In this document: positions 18,391 through 27,435 of the stretch, piece by piece
Layout: each line of letters starts with the position of its first letter
Position numbering within the stretch: position 1 is the stretch's first letter
Assembly: GCA_030583905.1 (NCBI GenBank)
Contig: CP129481.1
Span: 2,944,136-3,008,135 of the forward strand
Direction of reading: 5' to 3'
Length of the DNA: 64,000 bases
Source: Anaerolineales bacterium
Lineage (GTDB): Bacteria > Chloroflexota > Anaerolineae > Anaerolineales > Villigracilaceae
The notes under the pieces: generated by a model
What the model saw: the letters and a program-made list of their open reading frames with translations, nothing else
What the model was told of the DNA's origin: nothing
The model's database searches: none
Made by a program: the position numbers and the translations under genes

Positions 18391-19119
18391 ATGTATAGAA
18401 CAACAGCATCTTCAAAATCTCCTGGCTTGGTTTTGTTTTTAATCGATGTGAGTGGTTCACTAAGGGATCAAATCTCTCCTAACCTAATCGGAATAGATGC
18501 AGTCAGCCATCTAATTAAAAAAATCGCTATCAGAATGATACAGCGATCCACCAAAGGAACCGCAATTTCTCCTCGATATCATGTAGCAATGTTTGCTTAT
18601 TCCAGTCAAGTATTTGATTTACTAGGTGGAATTAAAACAATTGATGAACTGGCAAAGCTAGGTATACCTCAATTAACTGCTTTGGATACAACTGATACAG
18701 CACGGGCTTTTTCTTTGATCAAGAAATTGCTAATCACAGAGTTACCAAAATACGCTGAAAGCCCTGCACCAATAATTCTACATATTACAGACGGTGGATT
18801 TACTGGTGATGACCCAACTCCAATTGTTGAAGATATTTGCAATATGAGTGTCACGGATGGAAAGGTGCTCCTAGCCAACGTATATATTAGCCCTCCTCAA
18901 AAGGAGAATGTATTTCTTTGTCCCAATAACACCCAATGGGTTAATATCCATGAAGAGAGGTTGTTCAACATGTCATCGACATTTCCAGATGCTTACCGAG
19001 CGGCATACGATGAATTTGGGTTTCAAGTTCCTGCTGGTGCAAAGATGTACATTCGTGGCTATATTCCTGAGGTGTTTGAATTACTTCTTCCAATAAGCAG
19101 TGTTACAAGTAACAATTAA
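18391..19119 (+). CDS. vWA domain protein (TerY-like) paired with the kinase-Roco gene
   Basis: A 242-residue von Willebrand factor A domain protein without signal peptide, hence cytoplasmic. The metal-site motif 'LIDVSGSLRDQI' is at about residues 13-24, the conserved Thr lies in 'ALDTTDTARAF' (about 105-115) and a third MIDAS segment is 'HITDGGFTGDD' (about 130-140). Length and layout resemble TerY, whose genes occur with kinase and PP2C phosphatase genes in tellurium-resistance-like stress modules. Here it is followed 60 bases later by a kinase-Roc-COR fusion and no phosphatase is seen. A good ribosome site (AAGGAAAAT) precedes the ATG. AT-rich. Role inferred: scaffold or regulator of the kinase. 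Confidence 0.75.
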   Translation: MYRTTASSKSPGLVLFLIDVSGSLRDQISPNLIGIDAVSHLIKKIAIRMIQRSTKGTAISPRYHVAMFAYSSQVFDLLGGIKTIDELAKLGIPQLTALDTTDTARAFSLIKKLLITELPKYAESPAPIILHITDGGFTGDDPTPIVEDICNMSVTDGKVLLANVYISPPQKENVFLCPNNTQWVNIHEERLFNMSSTFPDAYRAAYDEFGFQVPAGAKMYIRGYIPEVFELLLPISSVTSNN

Positions 19120-19179
19120 GGTTGTCAAACTTTGTAAAAATTTTGACCTAACGGCATCTCCCCTTATCTGCGAGGATAT

Positions 19180-21969
19180 ATGTACTTTGATTTTGAACCT
19201 GAAAAGATTATTACAATCCAATCACAAGACTATAAAATACTTGGTCACCCTGCTGTACCTACTATTGCGTATGGACAGGAAGGTCGACATGCGGTGGTGT
19301 ATCAAGTTTCTAATAATGGAAACAAGTATGCTTTAAAACTTTATAAATCAAAGTTTCGATCTAGAAATATCCTTGAGCGATCATTAGCCTTGCAGGAATA
19401 CTCAAACCTTCCAGGACTTGCTGCTTGCAATCAAAGAATAATCTCACGAGAAACAGATTTTGACCTTATTCAAAGATACCCAGATTTTGAGTATGGGATT
19501 TTGATGCCGTGGATCGACGCTCCAACTTGGTTCGACATTCTTTTTCAGAAAAAAACGTTATCCATCTTTGATAGCAAACGGATTGCCTGGAAGTTTGCAA
19601 ATATCATATGTAGTTTAGAGGAGCATGGCATTGCACATTGCGATTTATCTGCTCCAAATGTAATTGTAGATACAAAAACTGGTGATGTTTCACTCGTAGA
19701 TTTTGATAATATATTTGGCTCTCTTTTGCCTGAGCCGATCTCTGCCCCAAGAGGATCCGAAGGGTATGGACATAAATCCTTACGACAACGTGGGGATTGG
19801 AGTATATACACAGATCGATTTGCAGCAGCAATATTATTAATTGAAATGCTCACTTTTCATGATGATCGTATTCGCTATGTAGCAGGCGAGGAACACTATT
19901 TTTCGGACAATGATTTACAAAACCAGAGTACAAATCGTTATCGGCTGGTGATCCAAGTCCTGAAGGAACAAGGTGAGTTGTATGCATGCCAGTTGCTTGA
20001 ACAGGCATGGCGGTCAGAATCATTAAAAGAATGCCCAAGCATTTGTGAATGGGTTGAGGCATTAGGACGATCTGTTCGAACTTCAATTGTCACTAAGCGC
20101 CCTTCTCTTGAGGCAAAATGTATTCTTGTTGGGCAAGGAGGTGTAGGAAAAACATCTCTTCTAAAACAGGTGATTTGCAGCATTTTCGATAGTAATGAAC
20201 TAAAGACCGAAGGAATATCGATTAATCATTGGCAAGTGGATGATAAAAGAGTTTATCAAAATTCTAAAATCAACCTAAATATTTGGGATTTTGGTGGGCA
20301 AGAGATCATGCATACCACTCACCAATTCTTTCTCACCAAACGCAGTCTGTATCTCTTGGTTCTTGATTCCCGACTAACTCAAGAAGAAAATCGCGTCGAA
20401 TACTGGCTCAAGATCATCCAATCCTTCGGTGGCGAGTCGCCTATCCTGATCGTCGGTACCAAAATTGACCAGCACCCGCTCGATATTGACCGCACAGGCT
20501 TGCAAAAGAAATACCCCAATATCGTCGGCATCCTTGAAACTTCCGCTGCCACAGGTGCAGGCATCGAAGATCTCAAAGCCACCATTACCGAGCAGGTCAA
20601 TCAACTGCCGCATGTCCGCGACCTGCTGCCTGAAACCTGGTTCACGGTCAAAACCAAGCTGGAAGAACTGGGCAAACAATCCAATTTCATTACCCATGAA
20701 AAATACCTCGACCTATGCACCGAAAACGGAGTCGGCGATGAGGCCAGTCAACACACACTGATCGGCTTCCTGCACGACCTCGGTGTTGTCCTGCACTTTC
20801 AGAATGATCCGCGCCTCGAAGCGCTCGGCATCCTCAATCCGCAATGGGTCACTAATGGCGTATACAAAATTCTCAACTCGCACACTCTGTTCCAAAACAA
20901 AGGTGTTCTCATCGGATCCATGCTAAATGACATTCTCCATACGGAGGATGGATACCCTCGCGACAAACGTCTTTTCATTGTAGATATGATGAAAAAATTT
21001 GACCTATGCTACGACATTGATGGCTCCACTTTCCTTGTCCCCGACTTGCTTCCCAAAGATGAACCATACACAGGCGAATGGAATGGTGCATTGGCTTTCA
21101 AATATGCTTATGGTGTTTTACCTTCCAGCATCATGTCCCGTTTTATAGTCAAAATGAAGGACTTTGTTCATCAACCGTCAACATGGCGCTCCGGCACAAT
21201 TTTAAAGAAAGATGGTAACACGGCATTTGTCAAAGCCGATTTTGAAGACAAAACCGTGTCCATCAAAGTACAGGGTTCGTCCAATACCCGCCGAGACACC
21301 TTGTCGCTCATCCGTGGTGCATTTGAGATGCTTCACAAGTCCGTAGCAAAGTTGGAAGTGACTCAACAAGTTCCACATCCAAAATACCCCAACCTGATTC
21401 TTGATTACGAAGAACTTATCGAATTTGAGCGCGAAGGTGTTGAAGAATTTCCCCGCAAAGTGGATGGCAAAGTCATCAAGGTTAATGTCCGTGAGATGTT
21501 GAATGGCATTGAAAGTGAAAATCAGCGAAAGGAAGAGACCGTTATTAACCATAACTACTATGGTGATATCAATGCGAGCGGTGATTTCATTGGGAGAGAT
21601 AAAAATATCTCTGCTGGAGATAGTAGTCTTGTAGTTGGCGGAAATATGCATGGCAACCTGATCTCTGGCAACTATAACAAGATCAACTCCGCCGAGATCA
21701 TCCCCGAACTAAAAGAGACACTGCTGCAACTAGGCGAGGCGGTAAACGCTATGCTTCAAAAACTCCCCGCCGACCAAGCCGCCGAAGTCGCCGAAGATTT
21801 CGGCAAACTCGCAGACGAAGCCGTCAAACCCAAGCCAAATAAAAAGTGGTACTCAGTCAGTATCGAAGGACTCATCAAGGCTGCGGAAAATTTGGATAAG
21901 TTAGGCACACCCGTGATCAGTTTGTCGCGGAAGGTGCTGTCCCTGCTGATGGGCGGGGTGGTGAAGTAA
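19180..21969 (+). CDS. Protein kinase-Roc-COR fusion (bacterial Roco protein)
   Basis: A 929-residue fusion. Residues about 30-290 form a protein kinase: ATP Lys in 'YALKLYK' (Lys53), catalytic loop 'HCDLSAPN' (153-160), metal loop 'VDFD' (173-176) in place of DFG. Residues about 310-480 form a Roc GTPase with P-loop 'GQGGVGKTS' (318-326), G3 'WDFGGQE' (369-375) and G4 'GTKID' (426-430). A COR-like dimerisation region follows (about 480-760), then an Asn/Gly-rich beta segment ('HNYYGDINASGDFIGRD', about 791-807) like the linker in the STAND protein, and a helical tail. Kinase before Roc-COR is the reverse of LRRK2 order. The first 1150 bases are AT-rich and the rest GC-rich, with a seam within the Roc domain. 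Start chosen by GAGG upstream. Likely a signalling switch, possibly in defence. Confidence 0.8.
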   Translation: MYFDFEPEKIITIQSQDYKILGHPAVPTIAYGQEGRHAVVYQVSNNGNKYALKLYKSKFRSRNILERSLALQEYSNLPGLAACNQRIISRETDFDLIQRYPDFEYGILMPWIDAPTWFDILFQKKTLSIFDSKRIAWKFANIICSLEEHGIAHCDLSAPNVIVDTKTGDVSLVDFDNIFGSLLPEPISAPRGSEGYGHKSLRQRGDWSIYTDRFAAAILLIEMLTFHDDRIRYVAGEEHYFSDNDLQNQSTNRYRLVIQVLKEQGELYACQLLEQAWRSESLKECPSICEWVEALGRSVRTSIVTKRPSLEAKCILVGQGGVGKTSLLKQVICSIFDSNELKTEGISINHWQVDDKRVYQNSKINLNIWDFGGQEIMHTTHQFFLTKRSLYLLVLDSRLTQEENRVEYWLKIIQSFGGESPILIVGTKIDQHPLDIDRTGLQKKYPNIVGILETSAATGAGIEDLKATITEQVNQLPHVRDLLPETWFTVKTKLEELGKQSNFITHEKYLDLCTENGVGDEASQHTLIGFLHDLGVVLHFQNDPRLEALGILNPQWVTNGVYKILNSHTLFQNKGVLIGSMLNDILHTEDGYPRDKRLFIVDMMKKFDLCYDIDGSTFLVPDLLPKDEPYTGEWNGALAFKYAYGVLPSSIMSRFIVKMKDFVHQPSTWRSGTILKKDGNTAFVKADFEDKTVSIKVQGSSNTRRDTLSLIRGAFEMLHKSVAKLEVTQQVPHPKYPNLILDYEELIEFEREGVEEFPRKVDGKVIKVNVREMLNGIESENQRKEETVINHNYYGDINASGDFIGRDKNISAGDSSLVVGGNMHGNLISGNYNKINSAEIIPELKETLLQLGEAVNAMLQKLPADQAAEVAEDFGKLADEAVKPKPNKKWYSVSIEGLIKAAENLDKLGTPVISLSRKVLSLLMGGVVK

Positions 21970-22019
21970 TTTTGCGACAATAAACACTGCACCCCCGTTA
22001 CGCCACTTTCATTAGTTCA

Positions 22020-23297
22020 TCACTCCTCTACTTCCGAGCGGTCTCCAGACCACGTGTCGTCGTCTTTTTCTCCTATGGAGAATCTGGGTCTTGAGGACTT
22101 CGGTTTTGGAGGTTTGATTACCTTTTTCTTTTTCGGTTTGGGTGGATATTGGCTCGGGTCAAAAGGCAGCTTTTTCTTGGAAACATATAGCGCACGGTCT
22201 TGCAGAAGATCATCGCGCCACTCACCCATCGCATACAGGGGTAGTCCTCCAAAGTCCCGCCAGTCGTGCCCAATGAGAGCGATCGGAGTGAATTTGGAAT
22301 AATCGTATTTTCGGAAATGCCTCACCACCCAGCCCGGTCCCATAATACAAAAGATAATGGGCAGGTTCCATGCAACCGCATGCCGGCACGCCTGGGCAAT
22401 CCGCCCGCTATAGATCCTTCGCATCGTTTGTCCAGAACTTTTCCCGCTGTCCACTTCAAGCCAAAACAGCATCTCTTTTCCCTGATGCGTTCCCCACGCC
22501 AGCGCATCGGGAATGCCTCGCTGGAGCGGGACTTCCGTCCAGGACTCCCAGATTTCAATATCCGGGTACGCCTTTTCCAGCCATGCCCGCCACATGCGTG
22601 TCTTGCGTCGGTGACGCTCGCCAGCGTATCGGAATTCACCCCTGTATTTCGTGAAGTGAACGCCTTTGGGGATGTTCCAGGAACGATGCACGATCCTCAA
22701 TCCCTTGGATCGGATCGCATACCCTTCGTATTTGCCAATCTGTCGGCGTTCGATCAGACCCTCACCTTGAAGCTGCTTCAACAGATTCCGGACATGGCTC
22801 TCGCTGAAACCTGCCAGGGAAGCGATCTCGAGCCGGTATGCCGTTTTCAGTCTCGCCAGGACCTGTAGGACGCGCAGCGCCGGCCCCTTGATGCCATATT
22901 CTTTCGGATCAAAAAGAGACGCAAGAACTGGTACATCCCCAGCCTGTATACGTGTCGGCTGGATCGGACTGGAAAATTGCCATTCCCAAATAATAGGTTT
23001 CCATGCCGGCTGAATGGTTATCGGTATTTTGAACTTTACCAACCGTTTGAGCTCGGCATAAAACCAATTCCCAGGTGTGTCCACCGAAACCCATAATGCA
23101 GGATGCGGACGTGCCTTGATCAGTTGATTGGCGATCAGGTCAATGATCCGCGCCTGGGCATAGGGCGGCAGCCCGTCCTTATAAGAAATGTGGTGCCTGA
23201 AAATATCAAGCACCACATCCTGTCCGTTGGTCGGATAACCTGGCGTCCATTCCAACGCCAAGCAAGAAAGGTCATTTACAATAGAAGATTGGTTCAT
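22020..23297 (-). CDS. Replication-relaxation-like DNA-binding protein
   Basis: A 425-residue protein. A winged-helix region sits at about residues 140-210 ('YRLEIASLAGFSESHVRNLL', recognition helix), followed by a nuclease-fold-like region with 'RGIPDALAWG' and 'FWLEVDSGKS' (about 265-290). The PDA ... lEvD pattern is the signature I associate with replication-relaxation family proteins of plasmids and conjugative elements. The C-terminal tail is Lys/Pro-rich and acidic, thus probably disordered. It begins 1 base within the stop of the upstream gene (TAATG). It converges with the Roco gene 50 bases away. It is likely the last gene of the plasmid-like module. Confidence 0.6.
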   Translation of the reverse strand: MNQSSIVNDLSCLALEWTPGYPTNGQDVVLDIFRHHISYKDGLPPYAQARIIDLIANQLIKARPHPALWVSVDTPGNWFYAELKRLVKFKIPITIQPAWKPIIWEWQFSSPIQPTRIQAGDVPVLASLFDPKEYGIKGPALRVLQVLARLKTAYRLEIASLAGFSESHVRNLLKQLQGEGLIERRQIGKYEGYAIRSKGLRIVHRSWNIPKGVHFTKYRGEFRYAGERHRRKTRMWRAWLEKAYPDIEIWESWTEVPLQRGIPDALAWGTHQGKEMLFWLEVDSGKSSGQTMRRIYSGRIAQACRHAVAWNLPIIFCIMGPGWVVRHFRKYDYSKFTPIALIGHDWRDFGGLPLYAMGEWRDDLLQDRALYVSKKKLPFDPSQYPPKPKKKKVIKPPKPKSSRPRFSIGEKDDDTWSGDRSEVEE

Positions 23298-23704
23298 TAC
23301 TTCAAATTCTTAAAGGGTATAAGTTGTCGACCATAATACACGCGCATCGAATCTATTTTTTGCTGTAAGCGAAACCTCTGACCCTCAAGGTCTTGAATCG
23401 TATATTCAATCAAATCCAAATTATTGCCAAGACGATAAAGCCCACCATGCAAAATATAAATTGGCACCGCCCGATCCTGTAAATATTCAACGCCTTCCCG
23501 GATGCGATCAAGCAGTTCCTTGTTGTATCCCTTGGCACGCTTCGGATCTTTCCCAAAAACAATATCAACCAGGTCTTGACGCTTCAAGAAGTCATCCGCC
23601 AATAACAGGGCTTCAAAAATCTTTCGTTCCTCTTCCGGTAATGGATCATCCTTCATCAGATCACTCAACATGTTTTGATAAGGGGATTGGGTTTTTATTT
23701 GCAT
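23297..23704 (-). CDS. Small protein of the replication module, unknown function
   Basis: A 135-residue acidic and Leu-rich protein that I do not recognise. It may contain a winged-helix-like central part ('FLKRQDLVDIVFGKDPKRAKGY') and a C-terminal coiled coil ('LIEYTIQDLEGQRFRLQQKI'). The start at 23704 has a very good ribosome site (AAGGAG, 8-9 bases upstream); a longer frame reaches 23761 without one. Its stop overlaps the start of the replication-relaxation-like gene, so the two are coupled. Its promoter region is the repeat field at 23844-24127, so it may bind or be controlled by those repeats. Confidence 0.6.
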   Translation of the reverse strand: MQIKTQSPYQNMLSDLMKDDPLPEEERKIFEALLLADDFLKRQDLVDIVFGKDPKRAKGYNKELLDRIREGVEYLQDRAVPIYILHGGLYRLGNNLDLIEYTIQDLEGQRFRLQQKIDSMRVYYGRQLIPFKNLK

Positions 23705-23843
23705 TTTGTATAGCTCCTTTTTGAGCAAATGATATTGGATATAAACCAAGGGTCTCTGCAACCTGTCGCTAAATCATTGCTGGCAGGCCTGTTTCTACAG
23801 AAAAAGGCTGTTTTTTAAATTAAAGTCCATATGTTGTTTTTCT

Positions 23844-24127
23844 AGTAGTTCAGTAGTTCACTTGCCGCAGACACCCGCCATATTTGGATAAATGCTTCTC
23901 AAAACAGCCCTGCAATCCCATATCTGGCGGGTGTTTAGGTGAACTACTCATTGAACTGCACCTCAAAAAAGTAGTTCACTCGATTTTCAGATCAGTTCAA
24001 CAGTAGTTCACTAGTAGTTCACTCAGTAGTTCAGTCAAAACATGCATAAATAAAGGGATAAAGGCTTATAAAATAGTTATTTCATCCATATATGGGTACT
24101 AATTTTTTAAGTGAACTACTGAACTAC
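23844..24127. repeat. Iteron-like repeat field, candidate replication origin or operator region
   Basis: The core AGTAGTTCA(C/G)T occurs at 23844, 23852, 23970, 24002, 24013 and 24025 on the + strand and inverted at 23940-23948, 24110-24120 and 24120-24127. Copies at 24002 and 24013 are directly adjacent with an 11-bp period. A further inverted repeat, ACACCCGCCA (23871-23880) with TGGCGGGTGT (23925-23934), is itself flanked by the core repeats in mirror order. An AT-rich tract lies at 24045-24110. Repeats plus AT-rich DNA between replication genes is the usual look of a plasmid origin; an autoregulatory operator is the alternative. No gene is seen in 23705-24187. Confidence 0.65.
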
Positions 24128-24187
24128 AAGAGAATGCCACTTTTTTTAATTAAAAAATTTCCCTGCCCTACCCTAACTGCAAGAAAT

Positions 24188-24226
24188 AAAAAAGCCCGGC
24201 TCCGTTTTCACGATAGCCAGGCTTTG
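24188..24226 (-). terminator. Intrinsic terminator after the primase gene
   Basis: On the minus strand AAGCCTGGCT pairs with AGCCGGGCTT (one G-T wobble) around a 13-base loop and is followed by a run of T. It lies just after the stop of the primase-helicase gene. Confidence 0.75.
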
Positions 24227-24229
24227 GAT

Positions 24230-27200
24230 CTACTTATCAGAGCGCGTCAGTGATACTCCGTAAAGCTGCTCAACCTGGTGGACATCCACGATCAATACCC
24301 TTTGCCGGACGCCGGCACACAACTTGCTTGCCTCGACCTGTCGCTCCCCTACCTGCGCAAGCAACCCATCCACCTGACGCAGCTGCCGGCGCAGGGCATC
24401 CGGCATGATGTCGAGGTTTTCATCCAGCCCACGCCAGAACTCTTTGGCTTGTGCCAGGCTGGTTTCGGTCCGCAGATAGATCAGCTTCTGTTCCGGACCC
24501 GGATCGTAATACCCGATCGGGCTGGCATGAAGCGGTGGTTGGTATTCCTCGTCCTGAGTGCGCGGCGCCAGATAGACTTTGCCTTCCACCAACAGGCTGG
24601 CAAGCGCTGTGAAGAATTTGCGCACAGGAGATTCCGCTGCTACCTGTTCTGCCTGATTTTGGATCAATCCCAACAAGGCTTGGTTATTCTCTGCAATCAT
24701 CTCATCGACATCCTTCCACGAGATCAATTGCAGATCTTCGAAGCAACGCAATGCCAACTCCTGCCCCGCCGCAAGGACTCCATACGCATCCGGCAGACGG
24801 TTCTGCAGGCTGCCAGCTTGACGTGCAAACTGCGCCGCTTTATCCACCATAGCGGGAAACTCCTTGGAAATACGCTCCCAGTTTTCTGTCAAATACTGCA
24901 AATAGAGCTTCATCGCCTGCGCCAGCAAGCCTTGTTGTGCCTTCTCCTGAAGAGCCGTCAATTTATTTTCACCATTATTCTCTGAACCTTGCATCGGCAA
25001 AATATCGCCGGGTTCCACGCCCACATACAACATGCGCCCCACGATACTCTGCCCGATCAACGGGTTCTCGGCGGTCATGATCACCAAGCTACGCGGGAAA
25101 CGGGTGTTCTGCTGAGACAGGTCGGCGCGCGAACGACCACGTGCAGATCTATTCCCCACCGAGCGCACGACATGATGTCCCTTCTTGTGCATGGCACGCG
25201 CCTCCGCCAGGCTGGAGAATTGCGGTGCAAAGTCATCGATTACCAACGGAACATCTTTTGCCAGGAACATCGCCGCTTCGATGGCGGTCATGGTCGAGGT
25301 CCAATCGATCGGCGCATGGTAATCCCTGCCCTGCACAAATCCCGTCCCGAAGTGCGTCAACGCCAGATGCGCCAGTGTGGACTTGCCGCTTTGGGTGGTG
25401 CCATACACAGACAGCACCGCATTCAACGGACGCAGGCTGGTCAATGGCGCAGCATACATCGCCGCCCACAAAGGAGCGGTGACCTTGCGCGGACCGAGCT
25501 GCAGGAATTCCAGGGTGGCACGCACGGCTTCCTCTGGATCGCACTCTTCCTTCGGTAAGGCGTAATGCCGCAGGTTATTCGAGCCAAGATCCACGCGCAC
25601 CTGGTCGTTCAAGCCATCCTCTCCAAGCCAGCCAGATGCAGTCAGAAAGCCGCGTTCCCCATCACAATCATGCCAGCCGGTGAAGGTATACAGCTTCTCG
25701 CGATGGACACTCTCCATCGAAACTTCCTTGATGGCACGCGCCAGGAGATAGGATTTGCCAGGCGGCAGGGTGATGATCGGACGCATGCCCCAGCTATCCG
25801 GGATCCAATCCAGCTTGTCAAAAGCTCTTGCCTCCACTTGGACGGGTTGTAGTGTTTGTCCCGAAGCCAAGCCGCCTTCAATGCTGTAACGCACGGTCGG
25901 CGGGTTGAGCCCATCATCCACCATCAGCTCGTGGCTGATGCGTGCCCAGAAATTGCCCAATGGATCGCCCTTGAAATGCAGCCGGCGTTCGCGGATCTCG
26001 GAATCCAGATATCCGTTTTCCTCTTCGCGCTGGTTCATCAAGCTCTTCAGGTCGCGTTTGGAAATGGCAAGTTTCTTTTCCACCAACGAAGAATACCGGG
26101 AGCGCAGTGTGTCGGGCAGGTCGGCAATGTGTCGGGTAATTGCTTGTAGATTTTCATCCAATTCCAATGGGGATAATGTTCGGCTGTGATCGATCATCAG
26201 GTCCAACCAGGGTTTGGAGTTGCTCAAATGCTTCTCCAGGATCGGCAAGGTCAAGCCGTTCTGCAGCCATTCGTTCATGTCCTTGGCAGGCAGGTCCGGC
26301 ACGATCATCGTCAACGCGCCAAGGGTTTCACATAACCGACGAGTCACCAATGCCTTGCGCTTGCGGACCTTGTCCTGCTCGGCTGGATGTAATTTGGATT
26401 TATGCAAGTCATTATCCAAGGCGAGGTAAAGGACACGCCTCTTTTGTACCCGCTCATTATCCTGTGCCGCCAGGTTCCCCACCCCACACAACGCCAAGGC
26501 AGAACGCCCCAGCTGTCTGAGACTTTCTGCATCGGATTGTCCTTCGACGATGATGAGGTTGGGATCACCGGACACCAATGCCCAATACACCTGACGTTCG
26601 TTCGGTAGGTTGCGCGACTTGTCATTGGGATCTTTTGGCTTCAAGGCACGTGCCGAGAAATATACGGTTTTGCCATTCCAAGTGTGACGATAGACGATAT
26701 ATCCATCCGGTGAAACTTTAGCGCCATCGCCGTTGGCGGTGAAGTCCAAGCCGTCGGCACGGATCACGCCGAGTTTCTTCGCGATATCCAGGTTGGCATT
26801 CTCCTTTTGCAAATGTATATGCAAGCCGCGATTCGATCTGGAGTATCCCCAGCCGGCTTCGCGCAGGGTCTTTTCAGTGAAACCGCGACCCAGCAAATAC
26901 TTCCGTGCATTTATCCCTGCTTCGCTCCACAGCTGGGTTGCAAAATACTTTGCCGCCTCATCGAGCAGGTCGGTCTGTTTTCTGTGTTCCATTTCTCGTT
27001 GAGCAGACACGGAATCAAAGCCAAGCTCTGCCAGATCGAGATGGAGAGATTCTGCCAAGTATTTCACGGCACCCATGAAGTCCAGTCCCTGCCAGCGCTG
27101 CACAAAGTCGATCGCATCGCCACCGGCATCGCACTTGGTGTGGCAATGCCAACGTTCATACCCACCCTCCCCCACATACACACTGAATGCCGTGGGATTT

Positions 27201-27421
27201 TCGCCCTTGTGCAAGGGGCACTTCCCTCGCCAATCGTTTCCGGCTCGATGCAGTTTCGCGCCGGCTTGTTGCGCAAGATCTTCCAGACTTACCTTGGATA
27301 AGATGACGTGTAAATTAAGGCGGTTGGAAGTTGTGGTATCATGCGCCTTGTCTGTAGACGCAGTCCACCTTTGTTGGGATGCCGCCGGTTTCCGCCCGGC
27401 GGCGTTCTGTTTTAATTCCAT
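24230..27421 (-). CDS. Primase-helicase (CHC2 zinc finger, TOPRIM, P-loop ATPase)
   Basis: A 1063-residue replication protein of a mobile element. The N-terminus has a DnaG-type zinc finger ('KCPLHKGEN' at 67-75 and 'WHCHTKC' at 91-97), then a TOPRIM primase core ('LIIVEGQSD' at 289-297 and 'LALDND' at 333-338). The C-terminal half has a helicase-like ATPase with Walker A 'GTTQSGKST' (674-682) and Walker B 'VPLVIDD' (724-730). The order fits phage or plasmid primase-helicases that initiate replication at an origin. It is preceded by a strong ribosome site (AAAGGAG) and begins 14 bases after the recombinase gene. A terminator follows, then the iteron-like field. Composition is GC-rich, similar to the host. 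Confidence 0.88.
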   Translation of the reverse strand: MELKQNAAGRKPAASQQRWTASTDKAHDTTTSNRLNLHVILSKVSLEDLAQQAGAKLHRAGNDWRGKCPLHKGENPTAFSVYVGEGGYERWHCHTKCDAGGDAIDFVQRWQGLDFMGAVKYLAESLHLDLAELGFDSVSAQREMEHRKQTDLLDEAAKYFATQLWSEAGINARKYLLGRGFTEKTLREAGWGYSRSNRGLHIHLQKENANLDIAKKLGVIRADGLDFTANGDGAKVSPDGYIVYRHTWNGKTVYFSARALKPKDPNDKSRNLPNERQVYWALVSGDPNLIIVEGQSDAESLRQLGRSALALCGVGNLAAQDNERVQKRRVLYLALDNDLHKSKLHPAEQDKVRKRKALVTRRLCETLGALTMIVPDLPAKDMNEWLQNGLTLPILEKHLSNSKPWLDLMIDHSRTLSPLELDENLQAITRHIADLPDTLRSRYSSLVEKKLAISKRDLKSLMNQREEENGYLDSEIRERRLHFKGDPLGNFWARISHELMVDDGLNPPTVRYSIEGGLASGQTLQPVQVEARAFDKLDWIPDSWGMRPIITLPPGKSYLLARAIKEVSMESVHREKLYTFTGWHDCDGERGFLTASGWLGEDGLNDQVRVDLGSNNLRHYALPKEECDPEEAVRATLEFLQLGPRKVTAPLWAAMYAAPLTSLRPLNAVLSVYGTTQSGKSTLAHLALTHFGTGFVQGRDYHAPIDWTSTMTAIEAAMFLAKDVPLVIDDFAPQFSSLAEARAMHKKGHHVVRSVGNRSARGRSRADLSQQNTRFPRSLVIMTAENPLIGQSIVGRMLYVGVEPGDILPMQGSENNGENKLTALQEKAQQGLLAQAMKLYLQYLTENWERISKEFPAMVDKAAQFARQAGSLQNRLPDAYGVLAAGQELALRCFEDLQLISWKDVDEMIAENNQALLGLIQNQAEQVAAESPVRKFFTALASLLVEGKVYLAPRTQDEEYQPPLHASPIGYYDPGPEQKLIYLRTETSLAQAKEFWRGLDENLDIMPDALRRQLRQVDGLLAQVGERQVEASKLCAGVRQRVLIVDVHQVEQLYGVSLTRSDK

Positions 27422-27435
27422 GATATGCTCCTTTG

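Noticed and set aside
18391..19119. Complete TerY-P system
   Set aside because: The vWA protein is similar, but no PP2C phosphatase gene is adjacent and the kinase is fused to Roc-COR.
23844..24127. CRISPR array
   Set aside because: Repeats are 9-11 bp, overlapping or irregularly spaced and in both orientations, with no unique spacers of constant length and no cas genes.
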